Assembly: GCA_031400775.1 (NCBI GenBank)
Contig: JANNQN010000458.1
Coordinates: 1-28,338, forward strand
Length of the DNA stretch: 28,338 bases
Direction: 5' to 3'
From: PALSA-1355 sp031400775
GTDB taxonomy: Bacteria; Planctomycetota; Planctomycetia; Pirellulales; PALSA-1355
Shown here: positions 8,049-16,367 of the stretch, in pieces
Layout: the number at the start of each line of letters is the position of its first letter
Numbering within the stretch: the first letter of the stretch is position 1
Made by a program: the position numbers and the translations under genes
The notes under the pieces: model-generated
What the model was told of the DNA's origin: nothing
Seen by the model: the letters and a program-made list of their open reading frames with translations, nothing else
Databases searched by the model: none

Positions 8049-10309
8049 TGAGCGAGTGGTATTTCAATCCGGTCGGCGGCTACGCACTCACCAGCGCGGC
8101 GGCGCTGTTGCTGGTGTTGTTGCTCACCTTGCTGGGTTTGCCGCGACATCGACTTACGCCGCGCAGGCGTTGGACGCTCCTGGGTTTGCGGCTGGGAGTG
8201 ATCCTTTTGGCCATGTTTGCCATGCTGCGGCCAGCGCTCGTGCATACCACGACGAAGCGGCAAGACTCGACCTTGGTGGTGCTGGCCGATCGGTCGCGGA
8301 GCATGGTGATTGCAGACGCGGTCGGCGGCAAGACGCGCTGGGACGTGCTCACCTCGACGCTGGCCGATTCGCTGCCCAAGTTGCGCGAGCTTGGCGAAAA
8401 CTTCGAAATCAAGTTGTACACGTTCGATGCCGATCTGCACCCGATCGATTTCTCGCGAGGAGAACTGGACCTGGGCTCACAGCCCGACGGCAAGCAAACC
8501 GCCATCGGAGCGGCGCTCGAGGACATCTTGCGGCGCGAAGCCGGCAAGCGACTGGCCGGCGTGATCCTGCTCAGCGACGGCGCGCAGCGGGCCTATGCCC
8601 CGCGCGACCTCGCGCCCCAGGGACCCGTGCGACGGCTGGCCGACTTGGGATTTCCGCTGTATTCGTTTCCCTTCGGTCAGGCGCGCGGTTTGGGCCAGGC
8701 CCGCGACGTCGCCATCAAGAGTCTGTCGGTCAACGAGACGGTCTACGTCAAAAACGAGCTGACCGTGGACGGCACGGTGCGGATCGAAGGATTTGCGGGG
8801 CAGGACATTCCGGTGCAGTTGTTGATGGAAACTTCCCCCGGAAAAATGGAGCCCGTCGCGGGCAAGAATCTCAAAGCATCCGCGGACGGCGAGCTTGAAC
8901 CCATCGTGTTGACCACCGTGCCGCAAACGCCGGGCGAGTACAAAGTCACCTTGCGAGCAAAGGACCAGCCCGGCGAGCTGGTCACGACGAACAACGAGAT
9001 GAGCACTTTCGTGACCGTGCTCAAGGGAGGCATCAACGTGCTCTATCTGGAGGGCGTGCTACGGGTCGATCCCAAATACCTGCTGCTCTCGCTGGATGCC
9101 TCGCCAGATATCAACGTCGACTATGTGCGCATCGATCGCCGCGATCCGGCCCAACGGCCGGTCAACTTGATCGAGAAGCTTCAGCGCGGCAAGTACGACG
9201 TGTATTTGCTGGGCGACGTCGACTCGTCGTTCTTCACGCGCGAAGAATTGCAGGCCCTGGCCAAGGTGGTTTCCGAGGGAGCTGGACTGGCCATGTTGGG
9301 CGGATTTCACACCTTCGGCCCGGGAGGCTACCAGGAGACACCGCTGGCGGACTTGCTGCCGATTCAAATGGACGCCAAGGAGCGGCAGCGCGTTGGTGAC
9401 GCGATCCGTTCGGACGTGCAACTGCCTGGTCCGCTAAAAATCCGGCCGAGCAAACCGCTGGGGCAGCGGCATTACCTGATGGCGATTGCTGATGCCGCCG
9501 ATCGGGCCGCGATCTGGGAAAAACTGCCGCCGCTCGAGGGCGCCAACAAGTTTGGCGAGCCCAAGCCCGCGGCGCAAGTTCTGGCCGAAACGCCGGACGG
9601 CAAGCCGCTTCTTGTTGTGCAGGAAGCCGGCGGGCGCGTCATGGCTTTTGCCGGCGACACGACCTGGCACTGGTGGATGGAAGGATTCGAGTCGCAGCAC
9701 AAGCGGTTCTGGCGCCAGGTGGTTTTGTGGCTGGCGCGGAAAGACGAGCTCACCGACGGCAGCGTGTGGGTCAAGCTCTCGCAGCGTCGATTCGGGCCGA
9801 GGCAGCGCGTCACCTTCACCGCCGGCGCGCAGTCGCCCCAAGGAGAAGCCCGCACGGATCTGCAATATCAGGCCGAGATCACCCTGCCCGACGGCGGCAA
9901 GCAAACCGTCAACGTCGTGCAGCAAGGCGATCATGTCTCGGGCGCGTTCGACGCCACGCAAACGGCCGGCGACTACGCGGCGACGGTAACGGCGATGGAG
10001 CGCGGCGCATCGATCGGCAGTGCGCGAGCGCGGTTCCTCGTGTTCGAGCAGGACCTGGAGCTCGACAATGCCGTGGCCGATCCCACGCTGCTGGCGAGCC
10101 TCTCGGCGATGACCAAGGACGTTGGTGGCCAGTCGCTCGCGCCCGAGGAATTGCCCGATCTGCTGCGGCGCATTCATGAGAAGCCGGTCGAGGTCGAAGT
10201 CGAAGCGCTCGTCAAACACACGCCCTGGGATACCTGGCCCTTCTTCTTGTTGTTCGTGGGCCTGATCAGCGTGGAGTGGTATTTGCGGAAGAAGTGGGGG
10301 CTCGCCTAG
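8048..10309 (+). CDS. Membrane vWA / glutamine-amidotransferase-like protein
   Basis: This 753-residue protein has two N-terminal membrane segments (about 12-31 and 43-60), a vWA domain with an intact metal site (D81-R-S83-R-S85, the threonine in KQTAIGAAL and the aspartate in ILLSDGA), then Ig-like beta domains. Next comes a class I glutamine-amidotransferase-like region without a convincing catalytic cysteine (KYDVYLLGDVDSSFF, then GLAMLGGFHTFGPGGY). A last beta-rich domain is followed by a C-terminal helix (WPFFLLFVGLISVEWYL) and a short basic tail. The ATG shares one base with the BatA-like stop. As the intact vWA protein beside a degenerate one, it is the likelier metal-dependent binding partner of MoxR. 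Substrate unknown. It ends 20 bases from the stop of the convergent lipoate-ligase gene, with no obvious terminator between. Confidence 0.88.
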   Translation: MSEWYFNPVGGYALTSAAALLLVLLLTLLGLPRHRLTPRRRWTLLGLRLGVILLAMFAMLRPALVHTTTKRQDSTLVVLADRSRSMVIADAVGGKTRWDVLTSTLADSLPKLRELGENFEIKLYTFDADLHPIDFSRGELDLGSQPDGKQTAIGAALEDILRREAGKRLAGVILLSDGAQRAYAPRDLAPQGPVRRLADLGFPLYSFPFGQARGLGQARDVAIKSLSVNETVYVKNELTVDGTVRIEGFAGQDIPVQLLMETSPGKMEPVAGKNLKASADGELEPIVLTTVPQTPGEYKVTLRAKDQPGELVTTNNEMSTFVTVLKGGINVLYLEGVLRVDPKYLLLSLDASPDINVDYVRIDRRDPAQRPVNLIEKLQRGKYDVYLLGDVDSSFFTREELQALAKVVSEGAGLAMLGGFHTFGPGGYQETPLADLLPIQMDAKERQRVGDAIRSDVQLPGPLKIRPSKPLGQRHYLMAIADAADRAAIWEKLPPLEGANKFGEPKPAAQVLAETPDGKPLLVVQEAGGRVMAFAGDTTWHWWMEGFESQHKRFWRQVVLWLARKDELTDGSVWVKLSQRRFGPRQRVTFTAGAQSPQGEARTDLQYQAEITLPDGGKQTVNVVQQGDHVSGAFDATQTAGDYAATVTAMERGASIGSARARFLVFEQDLELDNAVADPTLLASLSAMTKDVGGQSLAPEELPDLLRRIHEKPVEVEVEALVKHTPWDTWPFFLLFVGLISVEWYLRKKWGLA

Positions 10310-10329
10310 CGCGCCGACAGAAAGCCTGC

Positions 10330-11049
10330 CTAGCGCTGGAAATTCCACTCGTCGTTGGAGTATCGCCGCTCGACGAGCTCGCGCAATCGCTCGCGCGGCC
10401 AGTCGGTCGTCGTGGCCTCGGCTTGCCAGGTTGCAACGAGAGCCTCGCGAATCGCCGCGCTGCTGGCCGGCAAGTTCGTGACGAATGCCGCGTGCGTGCG
10501 ACCTTGCCGATAGTCGGGCTGGCGGGGCGGCATTCGCAGTAGCTCGTCGATCAACGAAAGATCGAAGTCATAGAGAATCGTGCCGTGATAGAGCAGCGTA
10601 TTGCGTTTGCAACGGACGCTGTTGCCGGAGAATTTAAGCTCATCGACGGCCAGGTCGCTGGTGCCACGCCGCGCTATACCCGGGACGAGCGGTCGCAGGG
10701 CGGCGAGCATCGACTCCAACACGAAGCGGTGCGCGGCATCGAGCGAGCGCAATTCGGGCCGCGCGCGGTAGCTCAGCACCAGCGCGTACATCAGGCAGCC
10801 GCGCGCCGCGACAATCGCGGCGCCGCCGCTCGCGCGCCGCAGCACGGCAATCTCGCGACGGCGACATGCATCCAGGTCAACTTCGACGGACGCTTGCGAG
10901 CTGCGCCCCACGACGACCATCGGCCGGGCCGATTCCCACAGCCGCAAGCACTCCCACGTTTCGTCGCTGGCTTCGGCTTGCTCGAGCAGGGCTTCGTCGA
11001 GGGCCACGTTCTCCGCGGACGTTTCAAGCGTCAGATCGAAAAGAAACAT
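10330..11049 (-). CDS. Lipoate-protein ligase A family protein
   Basis: This 239-residue protein has the biotin/lipoate transferase (BPL/LPL) fold that attaches lipoate or octanoate to lipoyl domains of 2-oxoacid dehydrogenases and GcvH. Visible motifs are VVVGRSSQ (46-52), RRASGGAAIV (71-80), the strand and catalytic-lysine region DLAVDELKFSGNSV (132-145, K139) and LLYHGTILYDF (152-162). The frame is open upstream to 11106, but the ATG at 11049 has GGGGA a few bases before it and begins exactly at the conserved FLFDLTLET region. It is shorter than full LplA because there is no C-terminal accessory domain, so octanoyltransferase (LipM-like) activity is also possible. It is convergent with the vWA operon and divergent from the next gene. 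Confidence 0.88.
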   Translation of the reverse strand: MFLFDLTLETSAENVALDEALLEQAEASDETWECLRLWESARPMVVVGRSSQASVEVDLDACRRREIAVLRRASGGAAIVAARGCLMYALVLSYRARPELRSLDAAHRFVLESMLAALRPLVPGIARRGTSDLAVDELKFSGNSVRCKRNTLLYHGTILYDFDLSLIDELLRMPPRQPDYRQGRTHAAFVTNLPASSAAIREALVATWQAEATTTDWPRERLRELVERRYSNDEWNFQR

Positions 11050-11169
11050 GGAATCCCCAAGCGCCTTCGCGATGATTTGCCCAACGACCGCGCTGGAAGC
11101 GCGCACTTGACGGCGGGGGGCGGTCGCCTAAGCTTACTTTATTGCCTATCCCCGCCGCGAGCTCCAGCC

Positions 11170-12237
11170 ATGTCCTACGATGCGCCCCCGTCCCGGGATC
11201 TTTCCCCGGATGACGCTTTGCCTCCGGTCGAGCCTCCCAGCGCGGGCTTTATCCTGCAACTGTTCGTCGTGCCCGGTGTCATCGTGGTCGTGGTGGTGAT
11301 GATTTGGGTGATGTTCAACTGGCTGGCTCAGAAAGGCAACGACCGCGACGCCTTCGTGCGCGCTCTGGGGCGCAATAACGAAGCCCGTTGGCAGGCCGCG
11401 TTCAATCTGGCCAATGCCTTGCGGGCGGAGCGCGGCGCGAGCAATCCGAAGCTGACGAGCGATCCCGAGCTGGCCGCGCAACTGGCCGCGATTCTCGATC
11501 GCGAGATCGAGGCGGCGAGCATGGAGAACAATTCGGTTACGCTGCGCATCTACCTGTCGCGAGCGCTGGGCGAGTTCAAGGTGCCCGACGGCTTGCCGGT
11601 TTTGATCGAAGCAGCCACGACCGAGCGCGACCCGCGCGAGTCCGACGTGCGCCGAGCGGCGCTGGAAGGCATTGCGCTATTGGCTTCGAACGTGGGCCCC
11701 GACAATCCAAAGTTCACCGGTGACGAGAAATTGCAGGAGGCGATTGCCAGTGCCGCCTCCGATACCGATCCGCGCACGCGGACCGTGGCGGCGGTCGTGC
11801 TTGGCGTTCTTGGCGGCGAGAAGAATATCGAACGACTGCACGCAATGCTGGACGACACCAACCCCGACGTGCGTTACAACGCCGCCACGCGGCTAGCGCA
11901 CCACGGCGACGCCGCAGCGATTGGTGTGTTGAGCGAGATGCTCGATCCGGCGGAGATGGCCGGAGTGACGATCGAGAAGCAAGAGGAGATGCGGCCGTTC
12001 AAGCGCGCGTTGATCACGCTCAACGCACTGCGCGCGGTCGGACAATTGGCCGAGAAAAACTCGACGGCGGATCTCCGTCCGCTCAAAATCGCGGTCGAGA
12101 AGCTAATGGCCAGCGACGCCAGCGGCGAGATTCGCGTCGAAGCCACGAGCACACTGCGCCGGCTCGATGCTCGAGCGATTCCGAAGGCCACACTGCGCGG
12201 CCCCATCTCAGGCGCTCACATAGCCCGCGCGGCTTGA
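11170..12237 (+). CDS. Membrane-anchored HEAT-repeat protein
   Basis: This 355-residue protein has a proline-rich N-terminus (1-24), one strong membrane helix (about 27-50) and then tandem helical repeats of HEAT/armadillo type. Examples are REARQ-like helix pairs such as DVRRAALEGIALL, RTRTVAAVVLGVLGG, DVRYNAATRLAHHGDAAAIGVL and EIRVEATSTLRRL. HEAT arrays are protein-binding scaffolds; no catalytic motif is visible. The single N-terminal helix suggests one face held at the inner membrane. The start is the ATG at 11170, because the open frame further upstream reads as antisense of the lipoate-ligase gene. No strong Shine-Dalgarno or convincing promoter was found in 11050-11169. The partner is unknown. 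Confidence 0.82.
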   Translation: MSYDAPPSRDLSPDDALPPVEPPSAGFILQLFVVPGVIVVVVVMIWVMFNWLAQKGNDRDAFVRALGRNNEARWQAAFNLANALRAERGASNPKLTSDPELAAQLAAILDREIEAASMENNSVTLRIYLSRALGEFKVPDGLPVLIEAATTERDPRESDVRRAALEGIALLASNVGPDNPKFTGDEKLQEAIASAASDTDPRTRTVAAVVLGVLGGEKNIERLHAMLDDTNPDVRYNAATRLAHHGDAAAIGVLSEMLDPAEMAGVTIEKQEEMRPFKRALITLNALRAVGQLAEKNSTADLRPLKIAVEKLMASDASGEIRVEATSTLRRLDARAIPKATLRGPISGAHIARAA

Positions 12238-12692
12238 TCTCTCGCGCTTGTGCGTCGCGCGCCGGACGTAACGGTTAACGGGCCTCCGCATGTCGATGGG
12301 GCGGCACGCGCGCATGCCAGCATCGCTACCGCGCGGCATGTATGGCGAGATCGCTTTGTGTCCATTGGAAGACCTTGACGGTTGGGTAATATGCGAATCG
12401 TAAGTGCTTATCAAATCGCATGTTGCGGACTTTAACGGCGCGCCTCTGTCGGCATCGGAATTGCCACAACTTCAAATTATTTTTCCCGCCGCAACTCATT
12501 CCGCAAGCAATACTTTTCGCAGAAAGACGTGGCTGGCGCCGGGCAATTTATTTGCGGAAATGGATTTCGTCCGCCAGACTCGTATGTGCGTGTATTGATC
12601 GCTCTCGCGGAGCGGTCCGCGCGCTGGAACTTGAGAAATTGCATCACAATTTTTGCTTTTCCGAACGGCTCAAAAAAGAGAGCGGAGCGAGT
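12238..12692 (+). other. Intergenic region, no gene recognised
   Basis: These 455 bases hold no ORF with protein-like composition. They are noticeably richer in A and T between about 12465 and 12570 than the flanks. One candidate promoter lies at 12365-12392. The long leader this implies for the next gene could carry regulatory structure, but I could not identify any. Confidence 0.5.
12365..12392 (+). promoter_or_regulatory. Weak candidate promoter of the repeat-protein gene
   Basis: TTGGAA (12365-12370) and TAATAT (12387-12392) are 16 bases apart, each matching four of six consensus bases. The leader to the ATG at 12693 would be about 290 bases. Confidence 0.25.
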
Positions 12693-14087
12693 ATGGTCAG
12701 GCTGATTGCTTTCTGGACGTGTATGACGCTGACGGCAACGGCCGCGGCGCAGGAATTCTGCCAAACGTACCGCCTGGTATACCAGACGGTCTACGACCAG
12801 CAGCAAGTCAACGCTTACCGGATCGAGACCGAGACGGTCTTTGACGAGCAGCGGCAGACGAGCTTTCGGCCGGTTTGGGAAACCGAAATGCGCGAGCGCC
12901 GCTTCACGGTTGCTCGTCCGGTGACGGAAACCAGCGAACGCGAGGAGCGCTATAAGGTCATGCGCCCGGTTTGGGAAACGCAGGTCCGCGACTCGAGCTA
13001 CGACGTCGTGCGGACCATTCCCGAAACATCCGAGCGCGAAGAGCGCTTCATGGTCGCTCGTCCGGTGATCGAAACGCAGGAGCGTGAGGAGCGATTCACG
13101 GTTCGTCGCCAGGTCGTCGAGACGGCCGAGCGCGATGAAGCCACGGCCGTCGTCGAGCCGGTCACTACTTTCCGAACCAACTTCGTCGATCAAGGCACGT
13201 TCGTCGACCAGCAAGTGGTCACGCCCGGACCGGTCCGCAATCGCCTTCGCTGGCTCCCCGGCGCTTGCGCCGTCGATCCGCTGACCGGAGCGTCGAGTTT
13301 TAACCGCGCCGGATTGGCCTGGGTTCCTGAAGCGGCCCCAGCCGTGGTGACGGTCAACCGAGTTTGGGCGCCCAATGTCGTTGCGCAACAAGTGCCGCAA
13401 ACGACCTATGTGCAGCGCATCGTAACCCGCAAGGTGCCGGTGCAGGTCGCCCGCTGTGTGGACGAGGAAGTCGTCCGCAGGGTGCCCGTGCAGGTTCAAC
13501 GCATGGTGCAAGAAGAACAAGTCCGGCGCGTCCCGGTCACGACCTATCGCCAGGTGGTCGAGCGCGTGGCGCAGCAAACCCCAGTGCAGGTTTGCAAGAT
13601 GGTCGAAGAGGAAGTCGTGCGGCGCATTCCGGTCACCACTTGCCGGATGGTCACCGAGGAGCGCGTCGAGCAAATCCCGGTGCAGGTCTGCAAGATGGTG
13701 GCGTTCGAGCAAACGTTCCGCGTGCCGCGCGTGGTCGAAAGGCGGGTGCCAGTCACCTACACGCAGCAAGTGCCGCGGATGGTGGTGATGCGAGTGCCTA
13801 TCGATCCTTGTGGCACGCCGGCCCCCTGCTGTGGTACCTCCGAAATGGTAGCGGCTCCGGCCGTGATGATTCCCTCGGCGGTGCCCGCTCCCAGCGGAAC
13901 GCTTCGTCAGCAGAATCTGCCGACCCCGGCCGCACCCCAATCGCGTGGCAGCGATAATGATCGGCGGGACAGCGACCGCCCGGAGGGCAACCGTGGCGGC
14001 GCCGATCAGCGTCCCAGCCTGAATCCCAGCGAAAAGATCGGCCCGGTCGACGAGGAAGCCGACGGCGCCAAGCCCGACGCGACCTAG
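12693..14087 (+). CDS. Exported YTV-like 16-residue-repeat protein
   Basis: This 464-residue protein starts at ATG 12693 with GGAG five bases upstream (12684-12687). The frame is open earlier, but that part has no repeat and no signal sequence. A signal peptide (1-20, ending TAAAQ) shows export. Block A (about 25-150) is built of 16-residue units of the type ERFxVxRPVxETxERE, with aromatic residues at 26, 42, 58, 71, 87, 103, 119 and 135. A spacer (about 151-245) carries LRWLPGACAVDPLTG. Block B (246-369) has PVQVxxMVEEExVRR units, with prolines at 249, 265, 281, 297, 313, 329 and 345, then every 8 residues at 353, 361 and 369. The tail (about 375-464) is low-complexity, Pro/Ala- then Asp/Arg-rich. 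It resembles the planctomycetal YTV repeat family (Pfam YTV), whose role is unknown; a structural envelope role is a guess. Confidence 0.85.
   Translation: MVRLIAFWTCMTLTATAAAQEFCQTYRLVYQTVYDQQQVNAYRIETETVFDEQRQTSFRPVWETEMRERRFTVARPVTETSEREERYKVMRPVWETQVRDSSYDVVRTIPETSEREERFMVARPVIETQEREERFTVRRQVVETAERDEATAVVEPVTTFRTNFVDQGTFVDQQVVTPGPVRNRLRWLPGACAVDPLTGASSFNRAGLAWVPEAAPAVVTVNRVWAPNVVAQQVPQTTYVQRIVTRKVPVQVARCVDEEVVRRVPVQVQRMVQEEQVRRVPVTTYRQVVERVAQQTPVQVCKMVEEEVVRRIPVTTCRMVTEERVEQIPVQVCKMVAFEQTFRVPRVVERRVPVTYTQQVPRMVVMRVPIDPCGTPAPCCGTSEMVAAPAVMIPSAVPAPSGTLRQQNLPTPAAPQSRGSDNDRRDSDRPEGNRGGADQRPSLNPSEKIGPVDEEADGAKPDAT
12765..13142 (+). repeat. Coding repeat block A (48-bp period)
   Basis: About eight diverged 48-bp units encode 16-residue repeats with conserved aromatic, RPV and ET/ER positions. 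One unit is 13 residues long (between the aromatics at residues 58 and 71). DNA identity between units is modest, so the repeat is clearest at protein level. Confidence 0.7.
13428..13799 (+). repeat. Coding repeat block B (48-bp, then 24-bp period)
   Basis: Six 48-bp steps keep a proline at exact 16-residue intervals (residues 249 to 345). The period then halves to 8 residues (353, 361, 369). Recurring words are VPVQV, CKMV and EEVVRR. Confidence 0.75.
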
Positions 14088-14143
14088 GTCGCCTTGCTCG
14101 GGGGATTCGAGCCTAAAGGAATCAACAACTGAGTCAGCGGCAG

Positions 14144-14169
14144 GGGCACGGACCGGGTGGTCGGTGCCC
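14144..14169 (+). terminator. Candidate terminator hairpin after the repeat-protein gene
   Basis: GGGCAC (14144-14149) pairs with GTGCCC (14164-14169). After one G-G mismatch the stem continues (GACC with GGTC), giving about 11 pairs. The following bases (TTGTTCGTTTG) are only moderately T-rich, so termination may be partial. Confidence 0.4.
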
Positions 14170-14222
14170 TTGTTCGTTTGCCTGGGATGCTGGCCTTCGT
14201 CCGTAACGAGTCAACCCCGCAG

Positions 14223-14606
14223 ATGCCTCCACGACCGATCACGCGGCTACGAAAGCTGTGCCTGGCCCTGCCAGAGGCCCACGAGGTCAAGGCCTGGGGC
14301 GAGCCGACGTTTCGCGTCCGCAGCAAGATGTTTGCGATGTATGCCGACGCCGCTAACCATCACGGCGGGGGGCGCCCGGCGGTCTGGCTGAAGTCGACTC
14401 GCTCGGACCAGGCGCGGATGGTACGGGCCGACTCCGGACGATTTTTCGTGCCGCCCTACGTCGGCCCCAGCGGCTGGGTGGGAGTGTGGCTCGATCAAGG
14501 AGTCGACTGGGATGACGTGGGCGAATTCCTGACCGACGCTTATCGGCTCGTCGCACCTAAACGGCTTCTGGATCAGTTGGATCCATCCGAAGGCGAGCGG
14601 GACTGA
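14223..14606 (+). CDS. MmcQ/YjbR family protein
   Basis: This 127-residue protein belongs to the MmcQ/YjbR (CyaY-like fold) family. The signature helix LRKLCLALPEAHEVKAWGEP leads into the FRVRSKMFAMYADA strand pair. VWLKST, the VPPYVGPSGWVGVWLD strand-turn and the C-terminal helix DVGEFLTDAYRLVAPKRL complete the fold. Members are small proteins often described as DNA-binding, though the physiological role is poorly known. The ATG at 14223 is chosen because family members start a few residues before the LCLALPE helix. An ATG at 14187 is an alternative, and neither has a good Shine-Dalgarno. It sits alone between a terminator-like hairpin and the promoter of the next gene. Confidence 0.85.
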   Translation: MPPRPITRLRKLCLALPEAHEVKAWGEPTFRVRSKMFAMYADAANHHGGGRPAVWLKSTRSDQARMVRADSGRFFVPPYVGPSGWVGVWLDQGVDWDDVGEFLTDAYRLVAPKRLLDQLDPSEGERD

Positions 14607-14667
14607 CGACGCCCTTTTTCCCGGCATCGTGCAGCTCGGCGCGCTGGCGGCCGACACCCAGGCGTGT

Positions 14668-14696
14668 TTGACACCCCTGGCCCCGTTTGGCAGACT
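14668..14696 (+). promoter_or_regulatory. Candidate promoter of the BRCT/MerR/TPR gene
   Basis: A perfect TTGACA (14668-14673) is followed after 17 bases by CAGACT (14691-14696), a weak -10 box (three of six). The leader to the ATG at 14807 would be about 100 bases. Confidence 0.4.
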
Positions 14697-14806
14697 ACAA
14701 CGGCCTCGCTATGCTGCTGGGCTCGAACGGCAACCGGCCGACGCCGATCGCGCAGCAGCCGGCCAATTATTCCATTTTCCGCTCCCCCTGGACGGAGCCA
14801 GGCGCG

Positions 14807-16021
14807 ATGACCACGACCACTTCCGACTGTGCCGCCGACGAACTGCTCAAAGGGCAGCGCGTCGCGCTCGTGGGGAAGCTGGCGGGCATGCCCAAGCGCG
14901 AAGCGCAGCAGCTTGTGCGGCGGCACGGCGGCACCGTCATCGAGCGGCCCGACGCTTCCGCCACGCTGGTCGTGGTGGGCGAGCATGAGCTTCCGTTGGG
15001 GGATGGTCCGCTGGAAGAAGCCTTCGAGCCGGCGGTTTGCGAGGCGGTCGATCGGGGTACGCTCGAGATCATTCCTGAAGCCCAGCTCTGGCAGCGATTG
15101 GGAATGGTCGACCTCGAACAGCACATCCACAGCCTGTACACGCCGGCCATGCTGGCCAAGTTGCTGGGGGTTCCTGTTTCCGCGATTCGTCGCTGGCAGC
15201 GCCGTGGCTGGATCGTGCCCGTGCGCGAGGTTCGTCGGCTGTCCTATTTCGACTTTCAAGAGGTCGCCACCGCGCGGCGGTTGACCGAGTTGTTGGCGGC
15301 GGGCATGTCGGCCGCGACCCTCGAACGGAAGCTGGCCGCGCTGGCCCGCTACCTGCCCGGCATCAAGCGTCCGCTTGCGCAATTGTCGATTATTGTCGAA
15401 GGTAAGCATCTGTTGGTGCGGCAGGGGGACGGGCTGTTCGAGGCCGGCGGGCAGTTGCGATTCGATTTTGGCGCCGCGACCGGGAGCGACACGCGGGCCA
15501 TTCTCAGCGGCATGTCGCTGGCCGGCGATATCCTGGCCTTTGCGCCACACGACGCCCAATCGCCCACGCTTTCGCCGGCCGAGATGATTCAATTGGCCGG
15601 ACAATTGGAAGACGACGGACAGTTGGAATCGGCCGCCGAGATGTATCGCGCAGCGATGGCCGCCGGCGGCCCGAACGCGGAGAACTGCTTTCTGTTGGCG
15701 GAGCTTCTGTACCAGTTGCACGACCTGGCCGGCGCGCGAGAACGCTACTACGTGGCCATCGAGCTGGACGAGGATTACGTCGAGGCGCGGGCCAACCTGG
15801 GATGCGTTTTGGCCGAATTGGGGGAAAAAGATCTGGCGATTTCGGCATTTCAAGGCGCGCTTGCCTATCACGATGCCTATCCCGACGCGCACTACCACTT
15901 GGGACGCATCTTGGACGAGGTGGGCCGCTCGGACGACGCGACCGTGCACTGGCAGTCGTTTCTGCGGCTGGCGCCGACCAGTCCCTGGGCCGACGAGGCC
16001 CGCGAGCGGCTGGAAGAGTAG
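14807..16021 (+). CDS. BRCT + MerR-like HTH + TPR fusion protein
   Basis: This 404-residue protein has three modules. Residues about 12-98 look like a BRCT domain (LLKGQRVALVGKLAGMPKRE, then the GG turn RRHGGTVIERPDASATLVVVG), a fold used for phospho-peptide or DNA-end binding. Residues about 108-178 form a MerR-type winged HTH (LYTPAMLAKLLGVPVSAIRR, WQRRGWIVP, then the FDFQEVATARRL helix). Residues about 262-404 are TPR units (AEMIQLAGQLEDDGQLESAA, CFLLAELLYQLHDLAGARER, ARANLGCVLAELGEKDLA, HYHLGRILDEVGRSDDA). The ATG at 14807 has GGAG nine bases upstream, and the open frame before it is not conserved-looking. No signal peptide. A DNA-binding regulator or scaffold is the likely role, and nothing in the neighbourhood names its target. 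Confidence 0.8.
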   Translation: MTTTTSDCAADELLKGQRVALVGKLAGMPKREAQQLVRRHGGTVIERPDASATLVVVGEHELPLGDGPLEEAFEPAVCEAVDRGTLEIIPEAQLWQRLGMVDLEQHIHSLYTPAMLAKLLGVPVSAIRRWQRRGWIVPVREVRRLSYFDFQEVATARRLTELLAAGMSAATLERKLAALARYLPGIKRPLAQLSIIVEGKHLLVRQGDGLFEAGGQLRFDFGAATGSDTRAILSGMSLAGDILAFAPHDAQSPTLSPAEMIQLAGQLEDDGQLESAAEMYRAAMAAGGPNAENCFLLAELLYQLHDLAGARERYYVAIELDEDYVEARANLGCVLAELGEKDLAISAFQGALAYHDAYPDAHYHLGRILDEVGRSDDATVHWQSFLRLAPTSPWADEARERLEE

Positions 16022-16367
16022 GTTTTTTCAGGCCCAATCCGCGCGATTTCTCCTTTTTCATTGACAATCGGCCCTGATCCGACGAGGACCGAGTCCTTGC
16101 AAAAATGGGGGGATTCCTTATCTTTCAGGTTGCGCCGCTGGACGTGACACCGCCCAGCAGCGACCTCGGTTAAGGGGCAGCGAGGGTACGCCGAACTACA
16201 AAGACCGCTCGCTGAATTGCGGCGAGCGCTTCGACCAGGACCAGAATCAACCGATAAGGCACCGGCAAGATGCCAGTGCCACGCGGGCAGCGGGATGCGC
16301 GACACGGACAGGTTCAAGCGCGGACCTCCGCTGCGGCACGTCTCTTCCAAGGTAGCGCGCGAATCGC
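16022..16367 (+). other. Intergenic region with a small inverted repeat
   Basis: These 346 bases have no convincing ORF. Two items are visible: a candidate promoter (16097-16124) and a perfect 7-bp inverted repeat CGCTCGC/GCGAGCG (16206-16212 and 16222-16228) with a 9-base loop and no T-run, which would lie in the leader of the next gene. Confidence 0.5.
16097..16124 (+). promoter_or_regulatory. Weak candidate promoter of the membrane-protein gene
   Basis: TTGCAA (16097-16102) and TATCTT (16119-16124) are 16 bases apart, each matching four of six consensus bases. The leader would be about 235 bases long. Confidence 0.28.

Noticed and set aside
11107..11112. TTGACG as a -35 box for the HEAT gene
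   Set aside because: No acceptable -10 box lies 15-19 bases downstream.
12404..12598. Small open frame of 64 codons in the gap before the repeat protein
   Set aside because: There is no ribosome site, no motif and no protein-like pattern.
12765..13799. Possible CRISPR-like regular repeat
   Set aside because: The 48-bp period lies in frame in a coding sequence with diverged units and no unique spacers.
12477..13940. Minus-strand open frame (487 codons), His/Asp-rich
   Set aside because: It is the shadow of the 48-bp repeats of the exported repeat protein. Its apparent repeats come from the plus-strand coding repeats.
14573..15949. Minus-strand open frame (458 codons)
   Set aside because: It is antisense to the BRCT/MerR/TPR gene and has no domain likeness.
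16061..16066. Perfect TTGACA
   Set aside because: No -10 box at suitable spacing (GAGGAC at 17 bases); the weaker pair at 16097-16124 fits better.
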